Assembly (NCBI GenBank): GCA_030681645.1
Contig: JAUXRX010000016.1
Span: 62,001-126,000 of the forward strand
Length of the DNA stretch: 64,000 bases
Direction of reading: 5' to 3'
Source: Archangium sp.
Lineage (GTDB): Bacteria; Myxococcota; Myxococcia; Myxococcales; Myxococcaceae
Shown: piece after piece, positions 50,754 through 60,225 of the stretch
Position numbering within the stretch: position 1 is the first letter of the stretch
Layout of the letters: the number at the start of each line of letters is the position of its first letter
Made by a program: the position numbers and the translations under genes
Notes under the pieces: model-generated
Seen by the model: only the letters and a program-made list of their open reading frames with translations
What the model was told of the DNA's origin: nothing
Database searches by the model: none

Positions 50754-53032
50754 TTGTCGATTTCCTCGGGGTCGACGGGGTGCCCACAGAGGAACCCCTG
50801 CACTTCATCACAGCCGAACCCGGCCAGGAGTACGCGCTGTTCCTGCGTCTCGACGCCTTCCGCGATGATGCGCAGCTTGAGCGCGTGGCCCATGGCGATC
50901 ACCGCCTGCACCACTGCCTGATCAGCTGGATCCGACAAGACGTCGCGCACGAAGGCGCGATCGATCTTGAGCCGGTCGAGCGGCAGCCGCTTGAGCTGCG
51001 CCAACGAGGAATAGCCGGTGCCGAAGTCGTCCATCGAGAGGCGCACGCCCAGGGCCTTGAGCCGGCCCAGCAGCTCGGCGGTGGCCACCGGGTCCTTCAT
51101 CACCACGCTCTCCGTCACCTCGAACTCGAGCAGCGTCGGCGCGACCCCCGTCTCCTTCAGCACGGCGGTGACGTGCGTGAAGAAGTCGGGGTCCTGCAAC
51201 TGCACCACCGAGAGGTTGACGGAGACCGAGAGGTTCCACGCCTTCGCTCTCAGGGCCGCCTGCCGCAGCACCCACGCCCCGATGGCCCTGATGGCGCCCG
51301 TCTCTTCCGCGAGGTGAATGAAGCGATCCGGCGGCACCAGGCCCAGCTCGGGGTGCTGCCAGCGCAGCAGCGCCTCGACCCCCAGCAACGTGTCGCCCAC
51401 GATGGGCCGCTGCGGCTGGTACTGCAGCCTGAACTCGTCGCGCTCGAGCGCCCGCCCCAGCGCGTTGGCCAGGGTCATCCGGTCGAGGGTGCGCGTGTTC
51501 ATCGCCTCGGTGAAGAAGCGCGAGGTGTCGCGGCCCGCCTCTTTCGCCGTGTACATCGCGGAGTCGGCGTGGGTGAGCAGCACGTTGGCGGTGTCCCCGT
51601 CCTGCGGGAAGACGGCGATGCCGATCGACGCGGTGAGGCTCAGTTCCTGGCCGCCCACCGTGAGCGGCTCGGCGATGGCCGCGCGCACCTTGCTCACCAC
51701 CGCCAGGCTCTGCGCCGGGCTGTCGAGCGCGGTGAGCACGATGGCGAACTCGTCGCCGCCCATGCGCGCCACGGTGTCGCCTTCACGCACCGCGTCCTTG
51801 AGGCGGTAGGCGATCTCCATCAAGAGCGTGTCGCCCTCGTACGGCCCGACCGTGCCGTTGATGCTCTTGAAGCCGTCGAGGTCGACCATCATCAGCGCCA
51901 CCTGCTGGCCGTTGCGCTGCGCCACCCCGGTGGCCTGCGCCAGGCGATCTCGCAGGAGCGTGCGGTTGGGCAGCCCGGTGAGGTGATCGTGCTGGGCCAG
52001 GTAGGTGACCTGGGCCTGCGAGTCCTTCACCGCGGTGATGTCGGCGAAGACGGCCACGTAGTTGGTCACCGCGCCCGCCGCGTCGCGGATGGCGTTGATG
52101 GTGGTCCACTCGCAGTACACCTCGCCGCCCTTGCGCCGGTTCCACAGCTCGCCGCGCCACGAGCCCTGCGTCTTCAGGGTGTCCCACAACGAGGCGTAGA
52201 AGGCCTGGTCGTGGCGCCCCGACTGCAGCAGCGACGGGTTCTTGCCCAGCACCTCGTCGACCGCGTAGCCGGTGATGCGGGTGAAGGCCTCGTTCACCGC
52301 GATGACGGCGTTGTGCTCGTTGGTGATCAGGATCGCCTCACCCGAGGTCTCGAACACGCGCGAGAAGAGCCGCCGCTCGAGCTCGTTGCGGCGCGCGCCG
52401 GTGATGTCGCGGAAGAAGCCGACCGTGCGGTTGACGCCGATGGGCGCGGTGGTGAGGCGCACCGTCACCGGGCCTCCGTCCCTTCGCCGCAACAGGAGCG
52501 TCTCGGCGTTGGTGACGCCGAAGGGGTTGGTGGTCGAGGGTAGCCCGTGCGATTCGATGAAGTCGGCCACCGTGCGCTGGGTGAGGTCGCCGGCCCTGCA
52601 GCCCAGCAGCTGCTCCATCGCCGGGTTGGCCTCGATGACCACGCCCTTCGAGTCGACCACCACCACCCCGTCGGGGGCGTGCTCGAACAGGGCGCGCAGC
52701 CGGGGCGCGTCGAGGCCGGCCTCCCGGGGAACCCACAGCGCGACCGCCGAGGCCTCGTGGCCGGTCATCGGCATGCTGGCGGCGGCGACCTCGATGACCT
52801 CGCCCGAGCGGGTCTTGAGGCTCACCAACGGCACGTGGGACGGAGAGGCGGGCACCGGCGCCTGGGTCACCGCCGCGGGCAGCGGGGAGGCGCGGCCGAG
52901 CACCTCGTCTCGAGACCAGCCGAGCAGCGCCTCGGCGGCCGGGTTCCACAGCACCACGTGGCCGTGGGAGTCGTGAGCGACGAAGGCCACCGGGAGTGTT
53001 TCGAGCAGCGCAGCCAGCTGACGCACGGACAT
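50738..53032 (-). CDS. PAS-PAS-PAS-GGDEF-EAL cyclic-di-GMP protein
   Basis: 764 aa, no membrane segment. Three PAS domains (about residues 1-110, 110-220 and 220-345), then GGDEF (about 345-510) and EAL (about 515-755). The GGDEF A-site motif is intact and an I-site RxxD (REGD) sits five residues upstream, so feedback inhibition is possible. The FKSIN-D motif that binds GTP has Gly in place of the usual Asp (FKSINGTVG), which may weaken synthesis. The EAL part keeps EALLRW, the Asn/Glu metal ligands (NLSVVQL, FEVTES) and DDFGTGYSS, so it should be an active phosphodiesterase. The last residues (DKERRR) are encoded in repeat C. Confidence 0.92.
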   Translation of the reverse strand: MSVRQLAALLETLPVAFVAHDSHGHVVLWNPAAEALLGWSRDEVLGRASPLPAAVTQAPVPASPSHVPLVSLKTRSGEVIEVAAASMPMTGHEASAVALWVPREAGLDAPRLRALFEHAPDGVVVVDSKGVVIEANPAMEQLLGCRAGDLTQRTVADFIESHGLPSTTNPFGVTNAETLLLRRRDGGPVTVRLTTAPIGVNRTVGFFRDITGARRNELERRLFSRVFETSGEAILITNEHNAVIAVNEAFTRITGYAVDEVLGKNPSLLQSGRHDQAFYASLWDTLKTQGSWRGELWNRRKGGEVYCEWTTINAIRDAAGAVTNYVAVFADITAVKDSQAQVTYLAQHDHLTGLPNRTLLRDRLAQATGVAQRNGQQVALMMVDLDGFKSINGTVGPYEGDTLLMEIAYRLKDAVREGDTVARMGGDEFAIVLTALDSPAQSLAVVSKVRAAIAEPLTVGGQELSLTASIGIAVFPQDGDTANVLLTHADSAMYTAKEAGRDTSRFFTEAMNTRTLDRMTLANALGRALERDEFRLQYQPQRPIVGDTLLGVEALLRWQHPELGLVPPDRFIHLAEETGAIRAIGAWVLRQAALRAKAWNLSVSVNLSVVQLQDPDFFTHVTAVLKETGVAPTLLEFEVTESVVMKDPVATAELLGRLKALGVRLSMDDFGTGYSSLAQLKRLPLDRLKIDRAFVRDVLSDPADQAVVQAVIAMGHALKLRIIAEGVETQEQRVLLAGFGCDEVQGFLCGHPVDPEEIDKERRR

Positions 53033-53322
53033 AGAGGACCTCGGACGGTACTCGTTACTGCTTGATCCGCCTCAAGACTTCCGCCGCGGGGAGCGCCGAC
53101 CCGGTGGCACCCTCAGAATGTGTGAGGGGCGGCCGCGACGCGCCATAGAAGTTGCGCGGCCTTCGCGGGCGGCCGTCAGCGGTCTTTTTCCCGAAATGAA
53201 TGGCCTCGGCGCTTTGACGCGGGGGCCCCAGGTGTGATCTATGCCTCCGCCCCCGCGCGTCCGCGCGCCGCCTCGCGGGGACTCGATCCAGCGTCGCGCA
53301 TCAACAGCTTTCGGGGGACCTC

Positions 53323-53691
53323 ATGACCCAGCCCAAGTCGAAGTCGTCGAAGTCGAAGTCGAAGAAGACCACCACCAGTTCCACCGCGAAGAAGGTGAAG
53401 CGCACGGCCACCGCCGTGAAGCCGGTCGTGGTCGAGCTCGAGACGGTCGCGACTCCCGAGCCCATCTTCACCGCTGCCGCTGCCGCGACGCCCCAGGTCG
53501 TGAGCGCGCCCGAGCGGGCGCCCGCTCGCCTGGTGACCCGCGCCGAGTTCATGGACCTGGTGCGCAAGGAGGCCTACCGCCGCTACACCGCGCGCCGCGC
53601 GTTCAAGCAGGGCTCGCCCTTCCAGGACTGGGTGAACGCCGAGGCCGCCGTCTCGGGCAAGCTCGCCGCCGAAGGCGCGCGCCTCTCGTAA
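53323..53691 (+). CDS. DUF2934 protein with lysine-rich histone-like N-terminus
   Basis: 122 aa. The first 30 residues are Lys/Ser/Thr-rich (PKSKSSKSKSKKTTTSS), like bacterial histone H1-type tails. Residues 82-118 (RAEFMDLVRKEAYRRYTARRAFKQG with DWVNAEAAV) match the DUF2934 domain. A possible DNA-binding protein. The 290 bp upstream, divergent from the GGDEF-EAL gene, show no other gene and must hold both promoters. Confidence 0.7.
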   Translation: MTQPKSKSSKSKSKKTTTSSTAKKVKRTATAVKPVVVELETVATPEPIFTAAAAATPQVVSAPERAPARLVTRAEFMDLVRKEAYRRYTARRAFKQGSPFQDWVNAEAAVSGKLAAEGARLS

Positions 53692-53694
53692 GCG

Positions 53695-54243
53695 CTACTG
53701 CGGGAACAGCACCCGGCCCGGGGCCCCTTCGAGCCCCGCGGCGGTGTGGCAGGTGTTGCAGTCACCGTTGGTCTGCGCGGCCGCCATCGCGTTCACCTTG
53801 CCGTTGGCCTTCACGCGCGCCTTGTAGGGCACGGGGACGGTCGCGGTGGTGCTCAGCGACCGGAAGTTGCCGGCCGCGTTGATGGGCAGGGTGAGCTTCA
53901 CCACGTCGTTGGTGTCGAGGATCTCCACCACCGCGTCGGACGGCACCCCGGCCGCCGCGCAGAGGTCGGCTTCGTTGGGCACCGAGTACGCCGTGCCCAT
54001 GAAGAAGAACGCCTTGTCGGGCTCGGGCTGGCCGTTCGGGTTCTGGCCCTGGAAGTTCTGGCCCAGGTGACAGGACCTGCAGGCGAAGCCCGGGTTCATC
54101 TGCTCGTTCTCGACGGTGCCGCCCTTCCAGCTCTGGCCGCTCTCGCACGCCGGCGCGGCGCCGAACTGCGGGGCGAGGGTGCCGGGGGCCTGGCCGCAGG
54201 TGAAGAGGACCAGGGAAGACAGAACGATGAGGGGCGCGCGCAT
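53695..54243 (-). CDS. Diheme cytochrome c-like lipoprotein
   Basis: 182 aa from ATG 54243, signal peptide with lipobox-like LFTC (Cys16). Two heme-attachment motifs, CRSCH (residues 55-59) and CNTCH (near 162), frame a beta-rich middle region. It would be an envelope c-type cytochrome or a cytochrome-like redox protein. Divergent from the TolC-like gene. Confidence 0.7.
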   Translation of the reverse strand: MRAPLIVLSSLVLFTCGQAPGTLAPQFGAAPACESGQSWKGGTVENEQMNPGFACRSCHLGQNFQGQNPNGQPEPDKAFFFMGTAYSVPNEADLCAAAGVPSDAVVEILDTNDVVKLTLPINAAGNFRSLSTTATVPVPYKARVKANGKVNAMAAAQTNGDCNTCHTAAGLEGAPGRVLFPQ

Positions 54244-54350
54244 GCCCGGGGGACCCTGGCGCACCTGCTTCGGCCACCCAAGCCCCAGTCTGAGAAATCT
54301 CTTATCGCCCTCACAAGCGGGCCGGGGCCGCTGTCCGTACAAGCCGCCCG

Positions 54351-55553
54351 ATGCCTTCGCTGCTCGCACTGTTTCTCACCGCCGCGCCGCTGAGCTTCGA
54401 CGACGCGCTCTCGCTGGCCGCGCGGGCCCCGCAGGTGGCGGCGGCCGAGCGCGCGGCCGCGGCGAGGCGGGCGAACGCGTCGACCGTCTCGTCGCTCCAG
54501 TCGAACCCCACCCTCGGGTTGCAGCCCGGGGTGCGCACCAACGCGACCGGCACGGGGCCGGAGTTCATCGGCACGCTCACCCAGTCGCTCAACGTCTCGG
54601 GCTACTCCGGGGCGCGGCGCGAGGCGGTCGCCCTCGAGGTGGCCCAGGCGCAGGGCGGCGCGCGGCTCGAGGCGCACCTGGCGCGGCTCTCGGTGGCCGA
54701 CGGGTGGCTGCGGGTGTGGACCGCGCAGGGCGTGCTCGCCGAGGCCCGCCGCGAGCTGGACCTCGCCAGCGATCTGGGGGGCCGGGTGGGGCGCGCGGCG
54801 CAGAGCGGCGCCATCACCCGGGCCGACGCGGCGGCGGTGCGCGCGTGGGTGGCCGAGGCGCGGCTGGCCGTGCTGTCGGCCGAGGGTGAGCTGTTCGACA
54901 CCGGCGTGCAGCTGAACCGGGCGCTGGGCCTCGACGCCGCGGCGCCCGCGCAGGTGGCGGCCGAGCTGCCGGAGCTGGGCCTGCCGCAGGTCGAGCAGCT
55001 CGCGCAGAGCCTGGGCCGCGCCGAGCACGCGCCGGCGGTGAAGGCCGCGCTGCAGCTGAGGGACGCGGAAGAGGCGCGGGCGCGCGAGCTCGTCGCCTCG
55101 AAGGGCACCTGGCTCCAGGTCGGCGCGACGGGCGGCCGCGAGGGCCTCGGTGACGTGGTGGTGCTCGGCACGCTCGCGGTGACGATTCCCGTCTTCGACA
55201 GCGGCGAACGTGACGCCGCGCCGCTGCACGCGGCGGCCACGCAGGCGGAAGGCGCGCGGCTGCGCGCGCTCGCCGAGGCCCGGGCAGAGCGGGTGCTGGT
55301 GACGCACGAGCTCGAGCACACCCGGGAGACGCTCGAGGTGGTCGAGCGGGAGCTGGTGCCCGCCAGCGACGAGGCCGCGCAGGGAACGCAGCGGCGCATG
55401 GAGGCAGGCGAGGCCACGTCCCAGGAATGGGTGCTCGCGCGTCGCGCGGCGCTGGCGGCGCACAGCCGGTGGGTGCGGGCCCGGGCCGAGCACGCGCTCG
55501 CCCGCTTCCGGGCCCGGGAACTCGTCTCAGTCACTTCGGGAGAATCACCATGA
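54351..55553 (+). CDS. TolC-family outer membrane efflux protein (CusC/CzcC-like)
   Basis: 400 aa with a short signal (residues 1-14). The helical TolC repeats are evident: long Ala/Glu/Arg-rich heptad stretches (SFDDALSLAARAPQVAAAERAA, then similar after residue 190) and SNPTLGLQPGVRTNATGTGPEF. First gene of a metal efflux operon: it overlaps the adaptor gene by 4 bp (ATGA). Confidence 0.85.
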   Translation: MPSLLALFLTAAPLSFDDALSLAARAPQVAAAERAAAARRANASTVSSLQSNPTLGLQPGVRTNATGTGPEFIGTLTQSLNVSGYSGARREAVALEVAQAQGGARLEAHLARLSVADGWLRVWTAQGVLAEARRELDLASDLGGRVGRAAQSGAITRADAAAVRAWVAEARLAVLSAEGELFDTGVQLNRALGLDAAAPAQVAAELPELGLPQVEQLAQSLGRAEHAPAVKAALQLRDAEEARARELVASKGTWLQVGATGGREGLGDVVVLGTLAVTIPVFDSGERDAAPLHAAATQAEGARLRALAEARAERVLVTHELEHTRETLEVVERELVPASDEAAQGTQRRMEAGEATSQEWVLARRAALAAHSRWVRARAEHALARFRARELVSVTSGESP

Positions 55554-56710
55554 ACACCTTCGAACCCCCTCTCCCTGCGCAGCGGGGAGAGGGCCGGGGT
55601 GAGGGGCGCAGGCACTCGGCCCCTCACCCGGCGCTGCGCGCCGACCTTTCCCCGTTGTTCGCAGGGAGAGGTTGCCACCTCCTCGTCCTTCCGCTGCTCC
55701 TCGCGGCCTGCGCCGAGGCGACGAAGCCGGCCGTCGAGGCGCCCACCCCCGCGCCCTCGAGCCCCTCGTCCACCACGCGCTGGGTGAAGGTGCGGCTGGC
55801 CAGCGACCTCGGCCTGCTCGACGCGCCCGCGCGCGTGCTCCCTGCCCCGCAAGGGGCCGCGGCGCTCTCGCCTCCGCTCAAGGCCCGGGTGGTGCGGGTG
55901 CGGGTGCGCCACGGCCAGCTCGTGGCCGCGGGCGAGCCGCTGCTCGACGTGCTCATGCCCGAGGCGGTGCAGGCCGCCGGCGCGCTCTCGGCGGCGAACC
56001 TGAAGGTCGAGGCGTGGGCGCGGCGTGAGGCCCAGCTCCAGGCACTCAAGGCCGAAGGGCTGGCGCGCGCCACCGAGCTCGCCGAGGTCGAGGCGTTGCT
56101 GGCGGGGGCGCGCGCCGATGCGCAGTTCGCGCGCGCCACGCTCCGCGCGGCCGGCATCGGGGACAAGCAGGCCGACGCGCTGCTGCAGTCGGACGGCACG
56201 GTGTCGCTGCGTTCGCCCATCGCCGGGGTGGTGACCGACGTCGACGCCCGCCTGGGCGAGGTGCGCGAGCCCACCGGTAAGCCGCTCGTCGAGGTGGCGG
56301 GCGAGAGCGAGGGCCTGGTCGAGGCGCGCATGCTCACGGAGATCGTCAGCGGCGTGCCCGCGCAGTTCATCGCGCCCGACGGCATCGTGGTGCCGCTCAC
56401 GCTCGTCTCGCTCTCGCCCCGGGTGGAGACGCGCGATGGGGCGCGGCTGGCGTGGTTCAAGGCGACGTCGGGCACGCTCTTCACCGGCACCGCGGGGCGG
56501 GTGCGGTTGTTTCCGCTCGAGAGCTGGCGGGCCGTGCCCGCGCAGGCGGTGGGCGGCGACGGGGCGGGAGCGCACGTGTTCGTGCGCGTGGGCGAGAAGG
56601 CGGTGTCGACGCCGGTGAAGCTGGTCGAGCGCTCGGGCGCCGAGGCGATCGTCGAGGGCCTGGCCGTCGACGCAGAGGTCGCGGCCGACGCGGCCGAGGT
56701 GACGCGATGA
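55550..56710 (+). CDS. RND efflux periplasmic adaptor, lipoprotein (CusB/CzcB-like)
   Basis: 386 aa from ATG 55550. The first 40 residues (RGEGRGEGRR and so on) are encoded by two family A repeats, then the lipobox LLLAAC (about residue 55). The membrane fusion core follows: VRVRVRHGQLVAAGEPLLDVL (lipoyl half), a helical hairpin (about 140-200), SPIAGVVTDVDARLGEV (second lipoyl half) and a beta-barrel. It connects the RND pump to the outer-membrane channel. Coupled to the TolC-like gene. Confidence 0.85.
   Translation: MNTFEPPLPAQRGEGRGEGRRHSAPHPALRADLSPLFAGRGCHLLVLPLLLAACAEATKPAVEAPTPAPSSPSSTTRWVKVRLASDLGLLDAPARVLPAPQGAAALSPPLKARVVRVRVRHGQLVAAGEPLLDVLMPEAVQAAGALSAANLKVEAWARREAQLQALKAEGLARATELAEVEALLAGARADAQFARATLRAAGIGDKQADALLQSDGTVSLRSPIAGVVTDVDARLGEVREPTGKPLVEVAGESEGLVEARMLTEIVSGVPAQFIAPDGIVVPLTLVSLSPRVETRDGARLAWFKATSGTLFTGTAGRVRLFPLESWRAVPAQAVGGDGAGAHVFVRVGEKAVSTPVKLVERSGAEAIVEGLAVDAEVAADAAEVTR
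55565..55672. repeat. Repeat family A, double copy inside the adaptor gene
   Basis: A canonical family A unit (55565-55606) and a second, divergent unit (55620-55672) that contains CGGCGCTGCGCGCCGACC. Both are within the adaptor's coding frame and encode its N-region. The same pair recurs at 56720-56855. Confidence 0.9.
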
Positions 56711-56719
56711 GCACGCCTG

Positions 56720-56855
56720 TCCCCCTCTCCCTGCGAAGCGGGGAACGGCGAACTCGCGCCTCGAGGGCGAAGAGGGTCGGGGTGAGGGGCGTACGAACTG
56801 AGCCCCTCACCCGGCGCTGCGCGCCGACCTCTCCCCGCTGTTCGCAGGGAGAGGT
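56720..56855. repeat. Repeat family A, double copy between adaptor and pump genes
   Basis: Same two-unit organisation as 55565-55672. The second unit ends in GCAGGGAGAGG, directly before TTTC and the GTG start of the pump gene; GGGAGAGG has good Shine-Dalgarno character. Confidence 0.9.
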
Positions 56856-56858
56856 TTC

Positions 56859-59800
56859 GTGATTCGCAAGATCGCCGAGTTCTCCGTCGATCACCGTGGC
56901 GCGGTGGTGGCCCTCACCTTTGCGCTCGCGGCCATCGCCCTGGGCATCGGGCTGCGCCTGCGGCTCGACGCGCTGCCCGACCTCACCAACAACCAGGTGC
57001 TGGTGCTCACCCGCGCGCCCGGCCTCACGCCCGAAGAGACCGAGCGCATCGTCACCCGGCCCATCGAGGTGGCGCTGGGCGGCGTGCCCGGAATTCTCGA
57101 GCACCGCAGCCTCTCGCGGTACGGCATCTCGTCGGTCACCGTCATCTTCGAAGACGACGTGTCCCCCTGGCTGGCGCGGCAGATGGTGTCCGAGCGGCTG
57201 CTGGGGGTGGACCTGCCGCAGGGCATCGATCGCCCCGAGCTGGGGCCGCTCACCGGCGGCCTGGGGGAGATCTTCCACGTCACCCTCTCTTCCTCGCGCC
57301 GCACTCCGGCCGAGCTGCTCGAGCTCGCCACCTTCCGCGTGGCGCCCCTGCTCAAGGCGGTGCCCGGCATCGTCGAGGTGAACTCCTGGGGCGGAGCGCA
57401 GCGCACCCTCGACGTGGTGGCTGATTCTTCGCGCCTCGCCGGCCGCAACATGACGCTCGACGACCTCAAGGTGGCGCTCGAGGACGCCAGCGGCGCGGTG
57501 GCCGCGGGCGCCCTGCCGCGGGGCGAAGGCCAGGTGCTGCTGCGCGGGCTGGCCCGCCCAGTGACGCCGGGCGAGCTGGGCACCGCGGTGGTGAACGGCA
57601 ACTCGGTGCGCGCGGCCGACGTGGCCGAGGTGCGCGAAGGCACCATGGCCCGCCTGGGCGCGGCCACCGCGAACGGCCGGGGCGAGACGCTGTACCTGAT
57701 GGCGCAGATGCTCCGCGACGCGAACGCGCTCGAGGTGATGGGCCGCATTCACAAGGCGATGCCCGAGGTGCGGGCGCTGCTGCCCGACGACGTGCGCCTC
57801 GACGTGGTCTACGACCGCAGCGAGCTGGTGGGCGGCACCCTCAAGACGGTGGCGAAGAACCTGGTCGAGGGCGCGCTGCTGGTGATCGCGGTGCTGCTGC
57901 TCTTCCTGGGGAGCTGGCGCGCGGGCCTGCTGGTGGCCAGCGTCATTCCCCTCTCGATGTGTTTCGCCACCGCGGCGATGACCCTCTTCGGCATTCCCGG
58001 GAACCTGATGAGCCTGGGCGCGCTCGACTTCGGCCTGCTCGTCGACGGCGCCATCGTGCTGGTCGAGGGCATCTTCCATCACCTCCACGAGCGCAGAGAC
58101 CTCACCCCGCGCGAGCTGCGCTCGCAGGTGCGCGAGCTGTCGGGCAAGAACGCGCGGCCGGTGTTCTTCTCGGTGCTGGTCATTCTGCTCGTGTACGTGC
58201 CGGTGCTCTCGCTCACCGGCGTCGACGGGAAGCTGTTCAGGCCGATGGTGCTGATGGTGGTCTTCGCCCTCACCGCGGCGCTGCTGCTCTCGGTCACGTA
58301 CGTGCCGGCGATGGCGAGCCTGGTGCTGCGGGTCAAAGACATCCCCCACGAGGACCCGCTGCCGGTGCGCTTCGTCGAGTGGCTCTACCCGAAGCTGCTG
58401 CAGCCGGGGCTCTCTCGGCGGCCCTTCGTGGCGCTGGGCGCGGTGGCGCTGCTCGGGGTGGGCGCCCTCGTGCTGCACACCCGCGGCGTCGAGTTCACCC
58501 CGCAGCTCGACGAAGGAGACCTGGTGGTGCAGACCACCAGGGCCGCCGACATCTCGCTCGAGGCGTCGGTGGCCCAGGCCCTGGCGATGGAAAAGGTGCT
58601 GCTCGAGCACTTCCCCGGCGAGGTGAAGCAGGTCATCTCGCGCATCGGCAGCCCCGCGGTGGCCACCGACATCATGGGCCTCGAGCAGGCCGACGTCTTC
58701 GTGCTGCTCAGCCCGCGCGAGCAGTGGCGCAACGGGTGGACGCGCGAGCAGCTGGTGGCCCAGATGCAGCAGACGCTGGAGAAGTTCGCGCCCGGCGGCG
58801 AGCCCGCCTTCACCCAGCCCATTCAGATGCGCTTCAACGAGCTGCTCGGCGGCGCGGTCACCGACGTCGCGGTGAGCATCTACGGAGAGGACCTCACCGA
58901 GCTGCGCACCCACGCCGACGCGCTGGCCGCGCTGGTGACGAAGGTGCCCGGCGCGCAGGACGTGCGCGTGCTGGCCCCGCCCGGAGTTCCGCTCACCACG
59001 GTGCGGCCGCGGCCGGTCGACTCGGCGCAGGTCGGCTTCTCGGCCCGCGAGGTTCTGGAAGCGGTGCAGGCCGCGCGCGTGGGGCTCGACGTGGGCGTCA
59101 CGTACGACGGCCAGGTGAAGGTGCCGCTGCGGCTGCGCCTCGATGGCGCGCGCGACGCGTGGGGGTTGCCTCACCTGCCCATGCCGGTCCCCACGGGCGG
59201 GGTGGTGCCGCTCTCGCGGGTGGCCACCATCGACACGGTGGAAGCGCCGGGCCTGGTCAACAGGCGCAACGGCGAGCGCCGCCTGGTGGTGGGCTTCAAC
59301 GTGCGCGGCGCCGACCTGGGCAGCGTGGTGGTCGAGGCCCAGCAGCGCACCCGGGAAAAGCTCGCGCTGCCCCGCGGTTATCGCCTCGAGTGGGGCGGGC
59401 AATACGAGACCTTGACCGAAGCGTCGCGCAGGCTTTCGCTGGTCGTGCCTGGTGTCCTCATCCTCATCCTCGTCGTGCTCGCCATGACCTTCTCTTCGCT
59501 GCGGCCAGCGTTGATCATCCTCGCGTTGGTGCCCTTCGCCAGCGTGGGCGGGGTCGTCTCGCTCTGGCTGCGCGACATGCCCATCTCGCTGCCCTCGACC
59601 ATCGGCTTCATCGCGTTGTCGGGGCTCGCGGTGATGTGCGGGGTGGTGTGGGTGACGCAGGTGCTCGAGCTGGAGGCAGAAGGCGCTGCGCCGGACGTCG
59701 CGGCGCGCGAGGCGTCGCTGCTGCGCGTCAGACCCATCCTGGTGATGTCGTTGGTGGCGGCGCTCGGCTTCGTGCCCATGGTGCTGGCGACCGGCGTGGG

Positions 59801-59924
59801 CGCCGAGGTGCAGCGCCCGCTGGCGACGGTGGTGGTGGGCGGGCTGCTCTCGGCCACCTTCACCACCCTGGTGGTGTTGCCCGCGCTCTACCCGTGGACG
59901 CGCCGGCGCAAGAGGGCTCCATGA
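56859..59924 (+). CDS. Heavy-metal RND efflux pump (CusA/CzcA family)
   Basis: 1021 aa from GTG 56859. Twelve membrane segments in two halves, each with a large periplasmic loop. The HME-RND signature in TM4 is present: ALDFGLLVDGAIVLVEG (Asp, Asp and Glu of the proton relay). Other family stretches: LRLDALPDLTNNQVLV near residue 33, PGLTPEETERIVTRPIEVAL near 55, PQLDEGDLVV near 545, and GFIALSGLAVMCGV near 915. It exports a metal cation (Cu/Ag or Zn/Co/Ni) by proton antiport with the adaptor and channel encoded upstream; substrate cannot be told. Confidence 0.93.
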   Translation: MIRKIAEFSVDHRGAVVALTFALAAIALGIGLRLRLDALPDLTNNQVLVLTRAPGLTPEETERIVTRPIEVALGGVPGILEHRSLSRYGISSVTVIFEDDVSPWLARQMVSERLLGVDLPQGIDRPELGPLTGGLGEIFHVTLSSSRRTPAELLELATFRVAPLLKAVPGIVEVNSWGGAQRTLDVVADSSRLAGRNMTLDDLKVALEDASGAVAAGALPRGEGQVLLRGLARPVTPGELGTAVVNGNSVRAADVAEVREGTMARLGAATANGRGETLYLMAQMLRDANALEVMGRIHKAMPEVRALLPDDVRLDVVYDRSELVGGTLKTVAKNLVEGALLVIAVLLLFLGSWRAGLLVASVIPLSMCFATAAMTLFGIPGNLMSLGALDFGLLVDGAIVLVEGIFHHLHERRDLTPRELRSQVRELSGKNARPVFFSVLVILLVYVPVLSLTGVDGKLFRPMVLMVVFALTAALLLSVTYVPAMASLVLRVKDIPHEDPLPVRFVEWLYPKLLQPGLSRRPFVALGAVALLGVGALVLHTRGVEFTPQLDEGDLVVQTTRAADISLEASVAQALAMEKVLLEHFPGEVKQVISRIGSPAVATDIMGLEQADVFVLLSPREQWRNGWTREQLVAQMQQTLEKFAPGGEPAFTQPIQMRFNELLGGAVTDVAVSIYGEDLTELRTHADALAALVTKVPGAQDVRVLAPPGVPLTTVRPRPVDSAQVGFSAREVLEAVQAARVGLDVGVTYDGQVKVPLRLRLDGARDAWGLPHLPMPVPTGGVVPLSRVATIDTVEAPGLVNRRNGERRLVVGFNVRGADLGSVVVEAQQRTREKLALPRGYRLEWGGQYETLTEASRRLSLVVPGVLILILVVLAMTFSSLRPALIILALVPFASVGGVVSLWLRDMPISLPSTIGFIALSGLAVMCGVVWVTQVLELEAEGAAPDVAAREASLLRVRPILVMSLVAALGFVPMVLATGVGAEVQRPLATVVVGGLLSATFTTLVVLPALYPWTRRRKRAP

Positions 59925-59935
59925 TCTGGGTCGCT

Positions 59936-60225
59936 CTGCTCTCGCGCAGCGTTCCGCTGCTGCCGGCTTCGCTCCTGTCTCGCGCAGCGTTCCGCTGCTG
60001 CCGGCTTCGCTCCTGTCTCGCGCAGCGTTCCGCTGCTGGCGGCGCCGCTCCATCTTTCTGGGTCGCTCTGCCTCGGCCAGACGTCCGCTTCGCTCCCGTC
60101 TGTCTCGCGCAGCGTTCCGCTGCTGGCGGCGCCGCTCCATCTTTCTGGGTCGCTCTACCTCGGCCAGACGTCCGCTTCGCTCCCGTCTGTCTCGCGCAGC
60201 GTTCCGCTGCTGGCGGCGCCGCTCC
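59936..60225. repeat. Repeat family C, tandem array of five cores
   Basis: Five cores (CTCGCGCAGCGTTCCGCTGC) start at 59941, 59979, 60017, 60104 and 60191, with spacings 38, 38, 87 and 87 bp. The 87-bp units add CATCTTTCTGGGTCGCTCT and CGGCCAGACGTCCGCTTCG. The array fills the whole 301 bp between the pump and response regulator genes, ends directly at the regulator's ATG, and leaves no obvious ribosome binding site. Confidence 0.92.
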
